Under the pieces are notes generated by a model. It was given only the letters and a program-made list of their open reading frames with translations. It did not search any database and was not told the origin of the DNA. DNA of 64,000 nt, taken from NCBI GenBank assembly GCA_037447655.1, contig JBBHKE010001334.1, forward strand, positions 1 through 64,000. Direction: 5' to 3'. Below are positions 49,099-59,693 of the stretch, one piece after another (within the stretch, counting starts at the first letter, position 1; every line of letters begins with the position of its first letter). A program made the translations under genes and the position numbers. The DNA is from Zygnema cylindricum. Taxonomy: Eukaryota > Streptophyta > Zygnematophyceae > Zygnematales > Zygnemataceae.

Positions 49099-51643
49099 TG
49101 ATTGGTCTTCGTATTCCCGGGTGTATTTTTTGAAAAACAAGTCAGAAACTGAGGATTGTTTTAGACAATATAAAGCATGGAGCGAAAAACTCCATGAAAC
49201 TCCAATCAAGAGAGTAAGGAGTGACAATGGTGGAGAGTATAATTCTAACCAGTTTGAGGATTTTTTGAGGGAAAATGGGGTTCAACACCAAAAGACAGTT
49301 CCAGAAAATCCGGAACAGAATGGGGTAGCTCAAAGGTTAAATAGAACACTAAGTGATAGTGCTAGAAGTATGTTGTCGGATAAGAAGATAGGAAAAAGGT
49401 TTTGGGCAGAAGCAATGAACTGTGTTAATTACCTCAAAAATAGAGTTCTTACTTCAGCTATAAAAGATCAAACACCTTATGAGAGATGGACAGGCCGGAA
49501 ACCAGACTTATCTCATTTAAAGGTTTTCGGCAGTCAAGTATTCAGTCTAGATACAGATCGGTCTAATTGGAAGCTAGATCCTAAAGGAAAACCGGGATAC
49601 TTATTAGGATATGATGAGGATGTTAAAGGATATAGAGTTTATGATCTAAAAAGAGAAGATATAATCTTAGTAAAGCATCTAGTAGTTATGGATGAAGGAA
49701 AGTCTGTGGATCCCTTCAAATATACAAAGTCAATAAAAATCAGATTTGAGTTAAGAAATTCCGATGACTTTGAGCTCCCTAACTATCCGGGTTTTAGAGA
49801 AGATGACATTCTTGCAGATACAAATCAGACCGAAAAGGACTCGGATGTGGAAACTCCAGTGACAACTCTACCCGAAACGGAAGACGTGGTGGAAATTGAT
49901 TCGGAATCAAGGGATAGGGGAGAAGTCGAGTTTGTTCGAAAGAATCCACGAGAACCATCTATTCCGGCCTCAGATTTTGAGGGGGGAAGGAGAAGTAGCA
50001 AAAGACTAAAAGAAAAACAGGTTAATAACAAGGTAACTAAACTATCTCATCAAGATGAACCTCAAACATATGGAGAGGGGATGACTTGTCCAGAAAGAAA
50101 CCGGTGGAAGACAACCATCAATGAAGAGATGGCCTCAATTATGGCAGCCGATACTTGGGGGCTCGTGGATTGTCCACCTAACCGAAAACCAATCGGTTGT
50201 AAGTGGGTTTTCAAATTAAAACTGAACCCAGATAACACAATCGAGCGCTACAAGGCCCGACTAGTGGCAAAGGGATTTACACAAAAGGAGGGAATTGACT
50301 ACGAGGAAACCTTTGCCCCAGTGGTCAGATTTCCCTCCGTCCGCATACTTCTGAGCCTGGCAGCAGCGGAAGACATGGAAGTGCACCAGATGGACATCAA
50401 AACAGCCTTTTTGCATGGAGAATTGGAAGAGGAGATCTTCATGCGACAACCCGAAGGGTTTGTGGAAGAAGGAGAGGAGAGTAAGGTATGCCGGCTGATT
50501 AAATCTCTTTATAGTTTGAAACAGGCGCCTCGACAGTGGAATAAGAAGCTTGATGAGTTTCTTACCGGTCTGGGATATATCCGGATAAGCTCAGATCACT
50601 CAATCTATGTTTTTGAAGATGAGGAAGGTTTTATATTTATTGCAATTTATGTTGATGATTTGCTTGTTTTAAGTAAATCAATGGAAAAAATTAATAAACT
50701 GAAAACCGTTCTTAAGGGGAGATTTGAAATGAAGGATATGGGGGAAACAAAATATATTTTAGGAATTCAAGTAGAGAGAGACCGAAAAAGAAAAATTATA
50801 AGATTGACTCAAAAGGAAGCAATAGGGAACATGCTTGAAAAATTTCAAATGGATAAAGCTAATAGTTGTACAACTCCAATAGAATTGAAGAAGGGAAGTG
50901 AGGGGAGTGAGGAAGAAGGAGTCATAGTCTTAGACGAGGAATTATCTCCTGAAGAACAAAAGTTTATGCAGACTATGTCTTACAGGCAAGTACTGGGAAG
51001 TCTAATAGATTTTATGAGTTGTACGCGGTCGGATTTAGCTGCAGCTGTAGGAGTGCTAAGTAGAAGTCTAAATGCTCCCACTAAGAGGGATTGGGAGGCA
51101 GCTAAGAGAGTTCTTAGATACTTGATAGGAATTAGGGATCTATGGTTGCATTTGGGTGGGGAGAATACTGACATCACTACTTGGAGTGATGCTAGTTATG
51201 GTGATGCTCCAATGAGGAGATGCACTTCTGGATATGTATTATATGTGGGTGATGGGGCTTGCTGTTGGAGTAGCAAACAGCAAAAAGTTATTGCTCAGTC
51301 CACCATGGAGGCTGAGTATATGGCCTCTTGCTCTGCTGTAAAAGAATTGATGAGGGTCAAGTCTTTATTTGGTGAACTTGGTCATCTTAAGAGTGGTGTG
51401 CAGAAAATATTTTGTGATAATCAGGCAGCAATTGCTATTTCTGCCAATCCTAAACATCATTTTAAAGCCAAACATATGGACATTAGACTCAGCTTTGTTA
51501 GAGAGAAAGTAGAAAATACAATAATCAGTTTAGAGTACCGACCAGATAGTGAAATGGTAGCAGATATGATGACCAAACCTGTGCCTTCCCCTAAGCAAAT
51601 TTTCTGCAAGGAGAAGTGTGGTCTGAAATTAAAGATTGACTAG
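49082..51643 (+). CDS. pol: Copia integrase core-reverse transcriptase-RNase H (853 aa)
   Basis: Continues pol after the frameshift, overlapping the upstream frame by 17 bp. Integrase: TITDDWS, the second catalytic Asp in RSDNGGEY (D48), then PEQNGVAQRLNRT where residue 84, the usual Glu of DD35E, is Gln. Linker with FEGGRRSSKRLKEKQVNNKV. Reverse transcriptase ~360-600: HQMDIKTAFLHGELEEEIFM, LKQAPRQWN and active site IYVDDLLVLSKS (~523). RNase H: TWSDASYGD, TMEAEYMAS, CDNQAAIAI, KHMDIRLSF. Ends ...KEKCGLKLKID. No stop inside. Not likely made as a separate protein, since its own start lies mid-domain. Confidence 0.93.
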   Translation: MMTITDDWSSYSRVYFLKNKSETEDCFRQYKAWSEKLHETPIKRVRSDNGGEYNSNQFEDFLRENGVQHQKTVPENPEQNGVAQRLNRTLSDSARSMLSDKKIGKRFWAEAMNCVNYLKNRVLTSAIKDQTPYERWTGRKPDLSHLKVFGSQVFSLDTDRSNWKLDPKGKPGYLLGYDEDVKGYRVYDLKREDIILVKHLVVMDEGKSVDPFKYTKSIKIRFELRNSDDFELPNYPGFREDDILADTNQTEKDSDVETPVTTLPETEDVVEIDSESRDRGEVEFVRKNPREPSIPASDFEGGRRSSKRLKEKQVNNKVTKLSHQDEPQTYGEGMTCPERNRWKTTINEEMASIMAADTWGLVDCPPNRKPIGCKWVFKLKLNPDNTIERYKARLVAKGFTQKEGIDYEETFAPVVRFPSVRILLSLAAAEDMEVHQMDIKTAFLHGELEEEIFMRQPEGFVEEGEESKVCRLIKSLYSLKQAPRQWNKKLDEFLTGLGYIRISSDHSIYVFEDEEGFIFIAIYVDDLLVLSKSMEKINKLKTVLKGRFEMKDMGETKYILGIQVERDRKRKIIRLTQKEAIGNMLEKFQMDKANSCTTPIELKKGSEGSEEEGVIVLDEELSPEEQKFMQTMSYRQVLGSLIDFMSCTRSDLAAAVGVLSRSLNAPTKRDWEAAKRVLRYLIGIRDLWLHLGGENTDITTWSDASYGDAPMRRCTSGYVLYVGDGACCWSSKQQKVIAQSTMEAEYMASCSAVKELMRVKSLFGELGHLKSGVQKIFCDNQAAIAISANPKHHFKAKHMDIRLSFVREKVENTIISLEYRPDSEMVADMMTKPVPSPKQIFCKEKCGLKLKID

Positions 51644-51656
51644 AAAATAAGCGGAG
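51644..51656 (+). other. Polypurine tract of the intact copia
   Basis: AAAATAAGCGGAG between the pol stop codon and the 3' LTR start TGTAG; the expected plus-strand primer position, though interrupted by T and C. Confidence 0.6.
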
Positions 51657-52704
51657 TGTAGAAATTAATGGTTTTTAAGTATTTTCTAGGTCTGAATAGA
51701 AATAAAGAAGCCGAGGCAGTCTACCTCTAACTTCTCTCTCCAACTCTCAAACTTGTCGCAGTCACTGAGAAATTGGAGAGGAAGCTAGAGCCATGGCTAC
51801 CTAGGCTATCCTGAGGTTTACGCGAAATTTATATAAGTCAAGGGATTAATTACTAAAAGGTATGTGCCGGCGACAGGATTTGGTCCTGGTACCTGCCGAC
51901 CGTTAGAGAGTATATAGCCGGTAGCCTTAGCCGTTAAGTCTAGAAGTAGTCTTACATAGTACATTGTACGATAATGATTTAAACATGTACACGTAGGATA
52001 AATCATTTAACTATAACTGTTAACGGGATACATAGATATGGTAGTGTAAAAGTACAAATTGCGGTACGGATAAGAAATCAATACCGCGCATTGATTTCGT
52101 AAGCGAAACAAATACCGCGCATGTATTTATTACGGCTACGATCAAATGCGAGTTTAATCGGACGGCCGGAATTAGCGCCGAGATCGCGGAACGAGAATTC
52201 AGAGGTTTGTGGGCATCGCCACATCGGATGACACGTGGCGAAATGTCGTTGGATCGTGGAATCCCCGGAGATTATGGCATCGAACCCGGATATGACATGT
52301 GTCGACATTTAGGCCTTGTCGTACAATGTCCGTACCTAAAGTACACCGGCAGCTGTACTTTTACGTACGGAACTCAATTCTGATTGGTTCCGTACATCAG
52401 TAGATAGAGTCTGTGAGTGAGATAGGACTTAGAAAAATTAGGAGATAGGACCCTCTCTCCCAGAGAGCTTCTGTACAAAAGGTCAACTTTGACCCTCCAT
52501 AACTTACTGCTCAGGGGAGCAAATTCAGAGATTCTTTTTGCTATCGACTCAGGGGAGTCTTGCCTTCACAAGGGTGAAGGTGGTCAGAGTTTTTGTCTGC
52601 CAAGGTGGCAGTTATTTTTGCTTAAACACAAAGGGGTCAGGATTATCCTAGAGGCTTCTTGGAAGCTGTCCACTCTGAGGACTTATGGAGGTCTCAGAGT
52701 TTCA
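51657..52704 (+). repeat. 3' LTR of the intact copia (1048 bp)
   Basis: Matches the 5' LTR except for scattered changes and one dense patch (52241-52381 against 46841-46980). Followed by the AGACG duplication. Carries its own copy of the gag start ATG (52685-52687). Confidence 0.95.
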
Positions 52705-52717
52705 AGACGCAACCTTA

Positions 52718-52918
52718 TATATTTTAATATTTGGCTATATTTGGCTACCCACCTTGGGGAGGTGGCTAGTCATTTATAGAACCTCTGAATTCGCACGTGT
52801 GAATGATAAAGATCCGTGTCACGATGAGCTACAGTATAGCATAATGCTAATTTTACATGTGGCAAAGGCCATCTGCCTTCGAAGAAGGTGGACACGAGTC
52901 CACCAAAATCAAACATAA
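52718..52918. other. Short non-coding gap between two MITEs
   Basis: Between the TTA that closes family 1 copy b and the TTA that opens copy c. No gene or repeat recognised. Confidence 0.4.
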
Positions 52919-52921
52919 TTA

Positions 52922-55151
52922 GGGTACTTTCGCATGTAACCGAAACTTAGTCTTGTTACTTTGTTTTTAAGCCAAGATTCTACGTACAGCGTTCAGAGCA
53001 TTCGTATGTAAAGAAATGAAATCGTAACTTTAGATTGTGACGAATGTAGACATGGGTGTAATTTGTGACGATTGTAGACGCGTACAAAACTCGCGACAAT
53101 TGATGACGTTTACAAAATAGAGACGATTGTAGACGTCTAGCTACTTGTGACATTGTAGATGTTTAGGGTTCGTTGCAACTCTGAGACCTCCATAGGTCCT
53201 CAGAGTAGGCAGCTCACACGAAGCCTCTTAGATAACCTACCTTTTTGTGTTTCGGCAAAAATATCTGCCACCCTGGCTAACAAAAACTCTAACCACCTTC
53301 ACCCTTGTGAAGGCAAGACTCCCTTGAGTCGATAACAAAAAAAATATCTGAATTTGCTCCCCTGAGCAATAAGTTATGGAGGGTCAAAGTTGACCTTTTG
53401 TACAGAAGCTCTCTAGGAGAGAGGATCCTATCTACCAAATTTTTCTAAGTCCTATCACTCTCTATAACTCTATCTACTGATGTACGGCACCAATCATATT
53501 ACATTGCCGTACACAAAAGTACAGCTGCTGGTGTACTTTCTGTACGAATATTGTACGACATGGCCTAAATGTCGACACATGTCATATCCGGATTCGGTCG
53601 CGTAATCCCCGGAGATGCCGCGATCAAAGGTAGTTGTGCCACGTGTCATCCGATGTGGCGATGACCACAAACCGCCGAGATTCTCTTCCGCGATCTCGGC
53701 ATTCTTTTCGGCCGTCCGATTGAATGCAAATTTCAATCGTAGCCGTCATAAATACTTGCGCGGTATTTGTTTCGTTTAAAGAAACAAATGCGCGGTACTC
53801 ATTTCTTATCCGTACTGTAATCCGTACTTTTACATAACTGGATCTATGTATCCCGAAAACAGTTGCCGTTAAATAAATTATCCTACGTGGTAACATTGAA
53901 ATATCTAACAAACCCTATAGCATGTAACTTTAGTCCTAGACTTAATAGATAAGTCTACGGGCTACCAATGGCTATATTGGACGGTAGGTACTAGGATGAA
54001 ATCCTGGATTTGACACATCCCCTTTTAGTAAATAAACTACCTGTCCGTAAATCAACTAATCTGTTTCCCGTAAATCTCCGAATAGCATAGGCAGCCATGG
54101 CTCTAGCTTCCTCTCCAACTTTCAGTGACTGCAACAAGTGTGGGAGTTGAAGAGAAGAGTTAGAGGCAAATTGCCTCGGCTTCTTTTCTACATTATATTT
54201 TAGACTAATAAAATACTAAAAGAACCATCAATTTCTACATTCGTGACATTTTGACGTCACGCGTACTTATGATAGCGTCGATGTCACAAATTCCAGAACA
54301 TTCCGCCATGGTCTCCCAATTTTTTTTTTGTCCATTCTCACTCTACTTGCCACCAAAATACGCTAAAAAACAGCCAAAATTGAATATTTTTTATAGATCT
54401 TTCATTTTATATATTTCTTTCCTTTTTTCATTGCAATAATTGTGAGATAGACGCGTTAGTGGGAGAAGGAGAGAGAGAGAGGCGCTTTCACGAACTTCGC
54501 TTTTGCGAAATGGCGTCCGTTGGTCAAAACCCCCTCCATGACCCCTGTACGGAAAAAAGCACAGAAAAAAGTCACGCACAGGCTGGAAACGTGCGGTGGG
54601 TTTTGTTTTTGGTACTCTGCGCTCAAAAATTGTAAAACACTTTCGGCACGTGCGACAACATCTCCCTATTCGTTTACCTCGTGAAACTTTATTTAAAATC
54701 ACCTCGCGAGGTGATTTTATATAAAGTTTGAAGATGAGCTGGAAGGACGCGAAATTGGGTCGAAATACGATAGACAACAAACTTCTTCGCGCTAAAGGGC
54801 AAATTGCAGTACATTTAAAGTAATAAGGTAACGCAACTTGTAAGGTGTCAATTTCATTTTTTTGGTACGGCAGCGGATTTTCTCGTTTTTTTCTAAGTTA
54901 TAGAGGAAAACGACAAAAAATAACTGTAACTTTAGCACAAGCGAAAATACCCTTATTAATGCCGAAAGATATCTCTTCACGCTCTTTTTCTATTCCGTGT
55001 TTCCCGCGCTTCGGTTTTTCGTTTCGAAAAGACAAGGTTGACAAGCAGCCGTTAAAAAGGACAAAAGCGTGTGCGAAAAAAAAAGGGGCTTCAGTGGTGC
55101 ATTGGTATAGTACGTCCAAAAACCCTTACTATGGCACATGGAGACATACCC
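52922..55151. mobile_element. TWA-flanked MITE, family 1 copy c, containing a solo LTR
   Basis: Ends GGGTACTTTCGCATGTAACC and GGCACATGGAGACATACCC; TTA on both sides (52919-52921, 55152-55154). Sub-terminal repeats of GTGACGATTGTAGACG at 53037-53165, palindrome TAAAATCACCTCGCGAGGTG (54697 on), and AAATTGGGTCGAAATACG. A solo copia LTR is inserted at 53174-54239. Confidence 0.8.
53174..54239 (-). mobile_element. Solo copia LTR with TTCGT target duplication
   Basis: Same family as the intact copia LTR, reversed. Ends TGCAACTCTGAGACC (53174) and TTTCTACA (54239); TTCGT at both sides (53169-53173, 54240-54244). A single LTR with matching flanks indicates LTR-LTR recombination. It keeps the gag start: minus strand ATGGAGGTCTCAGAG. 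Confidence 0.95.
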
Positions 55152-55154
55152 TTA

Positions 55155-57108
55155 GGGTATGTCCCCATGTGCCACGGTAAGAGTTTTTTTTTGTCGTTTT
55201 CTTGTAAACTTAGCGCCATACCGCGTAAGAAGCAGCCGTACAAAGAAATCGAAAAAAGTAGGAAGTACATTTTGCGTCATCGTCGAACTTATAATGTACT
55301 ACATGTTGTCGTCTTGAGTTTTTCGACCCACGGCCACGTGAAGAAACCTCATCTTCAAAATTTTCTTTAAACACATCGGCGATGTGTTTTAAAACAAAGT
55401 ATGTTCAATAAACAAATAGGAACACATATTCGCACATGTCGAAGTTTTTCAAAATTTTCAAACGATTTCAAGCGATGAGGAAATGTACACGATTCGCTAT
55501 GTTTTGTCCGTTTGCGTTTAATACGACGAGGAAAAGTACACAATTTTTTTTATGTTGTCCCTTTCCTTTCGGTACGGATTTTTTTTTGCAGGGGTCTCAA
55601 AATTCCGATGCCATTTCACGTTGAGCGGACAGAGGGTCAAAGGCAAAACGCATCTACTTCAACCATTAAACGACAGAGGTTAGAAGGCGTTACGTCTAAA
55701 ATGTCACGGTAAGACATGCGACGTCACAAGAAGTTACAAAAAATAACGTGCGTCATCACATATTGTAGACCTTGACAACCGTCATGGGCATTGTCAACGC
55801 ATACAATCGTCATGAAACTCTGAGACCTCCATTGGCCCTCAGAGTATGCAGATCCAAAAGAAGCTAATCTAGATAGTGCCGACTCCAAGTTAATATAAAC
55901 CCAAATGACAGACCCCTTGACAGTCACAATCCCAATATAGATTCACCCCTGTGAAATAACACTTTCTGTGTGCTCAGTTCCACCACAGAATGCAAAGTTA
56001 GAATATGAGATTTGGACACATTCACCCACTTTGACTTTCCCTTATAAATGCAGCCACCCTGGCAAACAAAAACTCTGACCGACTACACCCCTGTGTTGCC
56101 TGGACTCCCCTGAGTCCGCAGCAAAAAGAATCACTGAAAATGGTCAAGTAAATTGATAGTTATGGCTGCCCAAAGTTAGCCATTTATACAAGATGCTCTC
56201 TGGGAGAGGCGACTAGCTACTCAAAAAATTCTAAGTCCTATTCTCACTCTAAGACCCTATCTACTGACGTACGGCACCAATCACATCACTGTACCATACA
56301 GATAAGTACAGGTGCCGGTGTACTTTCTGTACGACAATCGTACGATATGGTTGAAATGTCAACACATATCATATATCTATTTGTTCCCGTAATCTCCGGT
56401 GTCGCCGCAATCCAATGTTGACGTGCCATGTGTCATCCTATGTGGCGATGACCGAAAACTGCCAATAGTACATATCCCGCGATCGCGGCGCCTATCGTGG
56501 CCGTCCGATCAAATCCGGCTATATTGCTAGCCGTTGAAAATAGACGCGCGGTATTTGTTTCGCGGTCGAACCAAATGCGCGGTATCCGTTTCAATAAATA
56601 AATCTGTACTCCGTACTATACATAACTGTATCTATGCAATACGTATATATTTCCAGTTAAATGAACTATCTACGTGTAACTATCTAAATAATTATCAAAC
56701 CCCATACGTCGTAATACCAGCTCTAGTCTAAATGGATAAAGTCACCGGCTAATGGCGAATTGACGAACGGTACGTACCAGGATCAATTCTTGGGTCCGTC
56801 AAATACCTTTTGGTAAGTATTACTAATTTACCCCCTGTCTTCTCTAGAGAGCTTAGGCAGTCATGGCTCTATCCAGCCTTCAGTGACTACAACAAGTGTG
56901 GGGGCTTGGAGAGGGGAGTTAGAGGCAGACTGCCTCTGCCTTTTTTCTATCCTATTACAGACCTAGAAAATACACAAATATCAACACGTCACACCTTTAA
57001 GTATCAATTTCGGTGCTACACATAAGGACACATGAAATCCGGGTCCGCCGGATTTGCCCTAAAAAACAAAGTAAGTTCGCTAAGTTTGAGTTACATGGGG
57101 ACATACCC
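55155..57108. mobile_element. TWA-flanked MITE, family 1 copy d, containing a solo LTR
   Basis: Head-to-head with copy c: GGACATACCC-TTA-GGGTATGTCC at the junction. Ends GGGTATGTCCCCATGTG and ACATGGGGACATACCC. It lies reversed relative to copies b and e: TCCGGGTCCGCCGGATTTG near its right end, palindrome AAACACATCGGCGATGTGTT (55369 on) and TTTTTCGACCCACGG. Flanks TTA on the left, TAA on the right. Confidence 0.78.
55813..56986 (-). mobile_element. Solo copia LTR with CGTCA target duplication
   Basis: Ends TGAAACTCTGAGACCTCC (55813) and ATATCAACA (56986); CGTCA on both sides (55808-55812, 56987-56991). About 1174 bp, longer than its relatives because of extra sequence near 55870-56040. Keeps minus-strand ATGGAGGTCTCAGAG, a CCAAT box and a tRNA-like segment (56721-56803). 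Confidence 0.95.
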
Positions 57109-57111
57109 TAA

Positions 57112-57560
57112 TTCGTACAATGTTATAGTAACAGACTACATATTTTAGATTGAAATTGGACGGTTTAAAAAATCTTTGACGATTTTCAATAGAATCTTTA
57201 ACCTAACATTGTACTACTCAAAGCAAAACACGTATGTGAAAGCTTCATTGCTCGTTATTAGCGTTAAAAGTCAATTAGTGTTAATGCGAAATTAAATGTA
57301 ATAACACTAATTTAATGCAAAGAGACGTGGCGGATTGTAGTCCACGTCTTTACATAATGTTGTTACCTCTAATTTGTGATTTTTAGTAGTAAAAGTCGCG
57401 ACTGAATTACTGTTATCAACACTAATAACGATGAGCAGTTGTTTCTTACTAACAATACCAGGTGGTCCTTAGTCTTAATAGTAAAACCAATAATGATGTC
57501 CGTACAATTACAAAAACCTCCCGACGAATGTATGGTGTCACAAATTAAATAAAATGTATT
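57112..57560. mobile_element. Degraded TA-flanked MITE ends
   Basis: CTCGTTATTAGCGTTAAAAG at 57251 and AACACTAATAACGATGAGCA at 57418 are inverted copies of the TA-flanked MITE terminus, bounding about 190 bp. Surrounding DNA has no gene. Confidence 0.5.
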
Positions 57561-57563
57561 TTA

Positions 57564-58344
57564 GGGTAACCTTCCATCAGGCGAAAAGTGGGGTTGTTTA
57601 CTGGAAAAGTACATTTTCCGTACTAGGACGTACTGTTTTTTTTTTTTTTTTACAAAAGATGTTTACTAAAAATTCGTTGAGATTCTCCAAACTTCTTGGA
57701 GAAAAATACCACCGTCCGATTTTCAATTTTCGACGCAAACGCTTCTTGTTTCCAGTACGTAGCTAGTCTCCTCCGATTCTCCTCCAGAGGAGAGTTTGTG
57801 ATTACTGGACGCGTGTTTTGGTCCACTTGTAAAGTCAGAGTCAATCCACGACAGACGTGAAGCAATAAACTTACATGTGGCAAATGGAGTGTACCGTGTG
57901 ACATCAAAGCAAGCCTGTTCGACGACAACAAAATCCTGGTTGTATAGCCAGCTTGTTCGACGACAAAAAAAAAACTTGGCTGTAGGACATCTTGTGACGT
58001 CTCCTTCATAAATGTGCGATACAGCGATTCACGTACAAATGGTACATTCTTGGACATTTGTACAAACTTTAATTTTGCAACGGTTTTCGTGGCCGTGTTC
58101 AGATTGTACATTAGCGTGACGCTACTAGATATTTTAATCGACGTCTGCCCGTACACATACGCAGCTGCGATTTTGTCCTTTTGCAAATGATGATTATTCC
58201 CGGGCGGCTCAACAGGTCTTACGTGGTACCAATCGCAATCTAACACCTCATTCACTGGCACGACCTGATGGAAGGGTGTTACAAATATTACTGCCGGTAA
58301 ACGTGTTCGTACGATTACTGGGAACGCCTGATGGAAGGTTACCC
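57564..58344. mobile_element. TWA-flanked MITE, family 2 copy 3
   Basis: 781 bp; ends GGGTAACCTTCCATCAGGCG and CGCCTGATGGAAGGTTACCC; TTA on both sides (57561-57563, 58345-58347). An extra TIR-like CCTGATGGAAGGGTGTTAC lies inside at 58264. A long minus-strand frame crosses it by chance. Confidence 0.88.
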
Positions 58345-58516
58345 TTAGCCAATCAGAACCTGAACGATCTCTCAAACAAGTTGTGTACGGACTCATAAGT
58401 GTCCTTTCCATATGGTCAGTCTCCAAGATCTTGAACAATCCGCCGACCCAAAGTTCCATCGACCGAAGTAACAGAGGCAACGAATGAAAACGATCCATGT
58501 GCCCCTTTCTAATATT

Positions 58517-59690
58517 CAACTCGTCTCCATGTACTTGAAACTTAGAGGAATTACTTTGTTTTTTAGCGTAAATCTGGCGGACCCGGATTTCAGGTGTCCT
58601 TATGTGTAACAAAAAAAAATATTACTTAAGGGTGTGACGATTGTATGCGTTGACCATGCCCGTGACGTCTGACACGTCTGACGACGTGTGACGTGCGTGT
58701 GTGACGACGCACAGATTGTTCAAAAATTGTCAGTGACGTCGCATAATTTTATGTGACATTTGTAGACATTTACCTTTTCAACCCTTTGTCCATGGATGGA
58801 GTCCATGGCTGACGCTGCCTTCCGTTTTCTTTTTGGCAATTTCCACGCGCTTTGAATCTCTTTTTCTATTTGAGAAATCTATCTCATATTTGATATATTC
58901 ACCAAAAATTTAAGTTTTCTTTTTAACTATTGGATGCATTGATTTTTCCATTCTTGTGTTAAGAATTAAAGATAATAAAGAAAAATAAATAATAATAATA
59001 ATAATCATAATAAAATTCAGCCTTTGTCCGGGTTAAAAAACATAGCAGTGATAATTGTGGGTTTTCATTTTTTTAAGGCAAATTTTTTTTCTCCAGCTTC
59101 CCAATGGTCAGCGTAAAGCCGCCTGGTGGAAGGATGAGGAATAGTGCGGTTTGAAGGAGAGAATGCGAGGCTGCGTGAGAGAGGCGACGAGTGCGACTTG
59201 CTGGGACGCCCTCATAGATTTCTCACGTTTTCGTGAAATGGCATCGTAATCTTTAGACCCATGGAATGAAAAAATCCGAACTCAACGAAACGCGACAAAA
59301 CAAAACAAATTGTGTAGTTTGACGGACGCAAACGGACTAAACATAATGAATCGTGTACCTTTCATCCGTCGCTTGAATTCGTTTGAAATTTTTGATTTTT
59401 TTTTTACACGTGCGAATACGTTTTCTATTTTTTTTTTCAAAAATACTTTGTTTTAAAACACATCTTCCCTGTGTTTTAAAGAAAATTTTAAAGATGACGT
59501 TTTTGGCGTGGCCGGGGGTCGAAGAACACAAGACGACAACATGTCGTACATCCTAACTTCGATGATGACGCAAAATGTACTTTTCATTTTTTCTATTTTT
59601 TTGTACGGTTGGAACTTACGCGGTACGGCTCTAAGTTTTACAGGAAAACGACAGAAAAAAACCCTTACTTAGGCACATGGAGATGCACCC
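58517..59690. mobile_element. TWA-flanked MITE, family 1 copy e
   Basis: Left end CAACTCGTCTCCATGTACTT (worn), right end GGCACATGGAGATGCACCC then TTA (59691-59693). Contains TCTGGCGGACCCGGATTTCA, TGACGATTGTATGCGT, the palindrome near 59455-59480 and GGGGGTCGAAGAACACAAGA, as in copy b. Left target duplication not clear. Confidence 0.72.
58980..59012. repeat. AAT trinucleotide microsatellite
   Basis: AATAAATAATAATAATAATAAT and a few imperfect units, inside family 1 copy e. Confidence 0.85.
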
Positions 59691-59693
59691 TTA

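Larger units (their letters stand above)
46257..52704 (+). mobile_element. Intact-structure copia retrotransposon (6448 bp)
   Basis: Complete in layout: 5' LTR 46257-47303, PBS 47304-47315, gag-pol 47284-51643 in two frames, polypurine tract 51644-51656, 3' LTR 51657-52704. The 5-bp target duplication AGACG is present at 46252-46256 and 52705-52709. LTRs start TGTAGAAATTAATGG and end GTCTCAGAGTTTCA. It sits in the right TIR of a family 1 MITE. Two defects make autonomy unlikely: one extra G in a G-run splits pol, and the integrase catalytic Glu reads Gln. LTR divergence of about 2% outside one patch points to a moderately old insertion. Confidence 0.96.

Noticed and set aside
49060-49100. Programmed ribosomal frameshift in the copia
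   Set aside because: The shift lies inside the integrase domain rather than between gag and pol, and related copies read through this point in one frame. A single-base change in a G-run is simpler.
55133-55172. Perfect palindrome as a regulatory or terminator hairpin
   Set aside because: It is explained by two family 1 MITEs meeting end to end around a shared TTA.
57650-58612. A 320-codon open frame on the minus strand
   Set aside because: It crosses a family 2 MITE from end to end and both its flanks. Parts of it are translations of the terminal repeat (FHQAF, FHQVV). No domain is recognisable, and other copies of the MITE are not open here.
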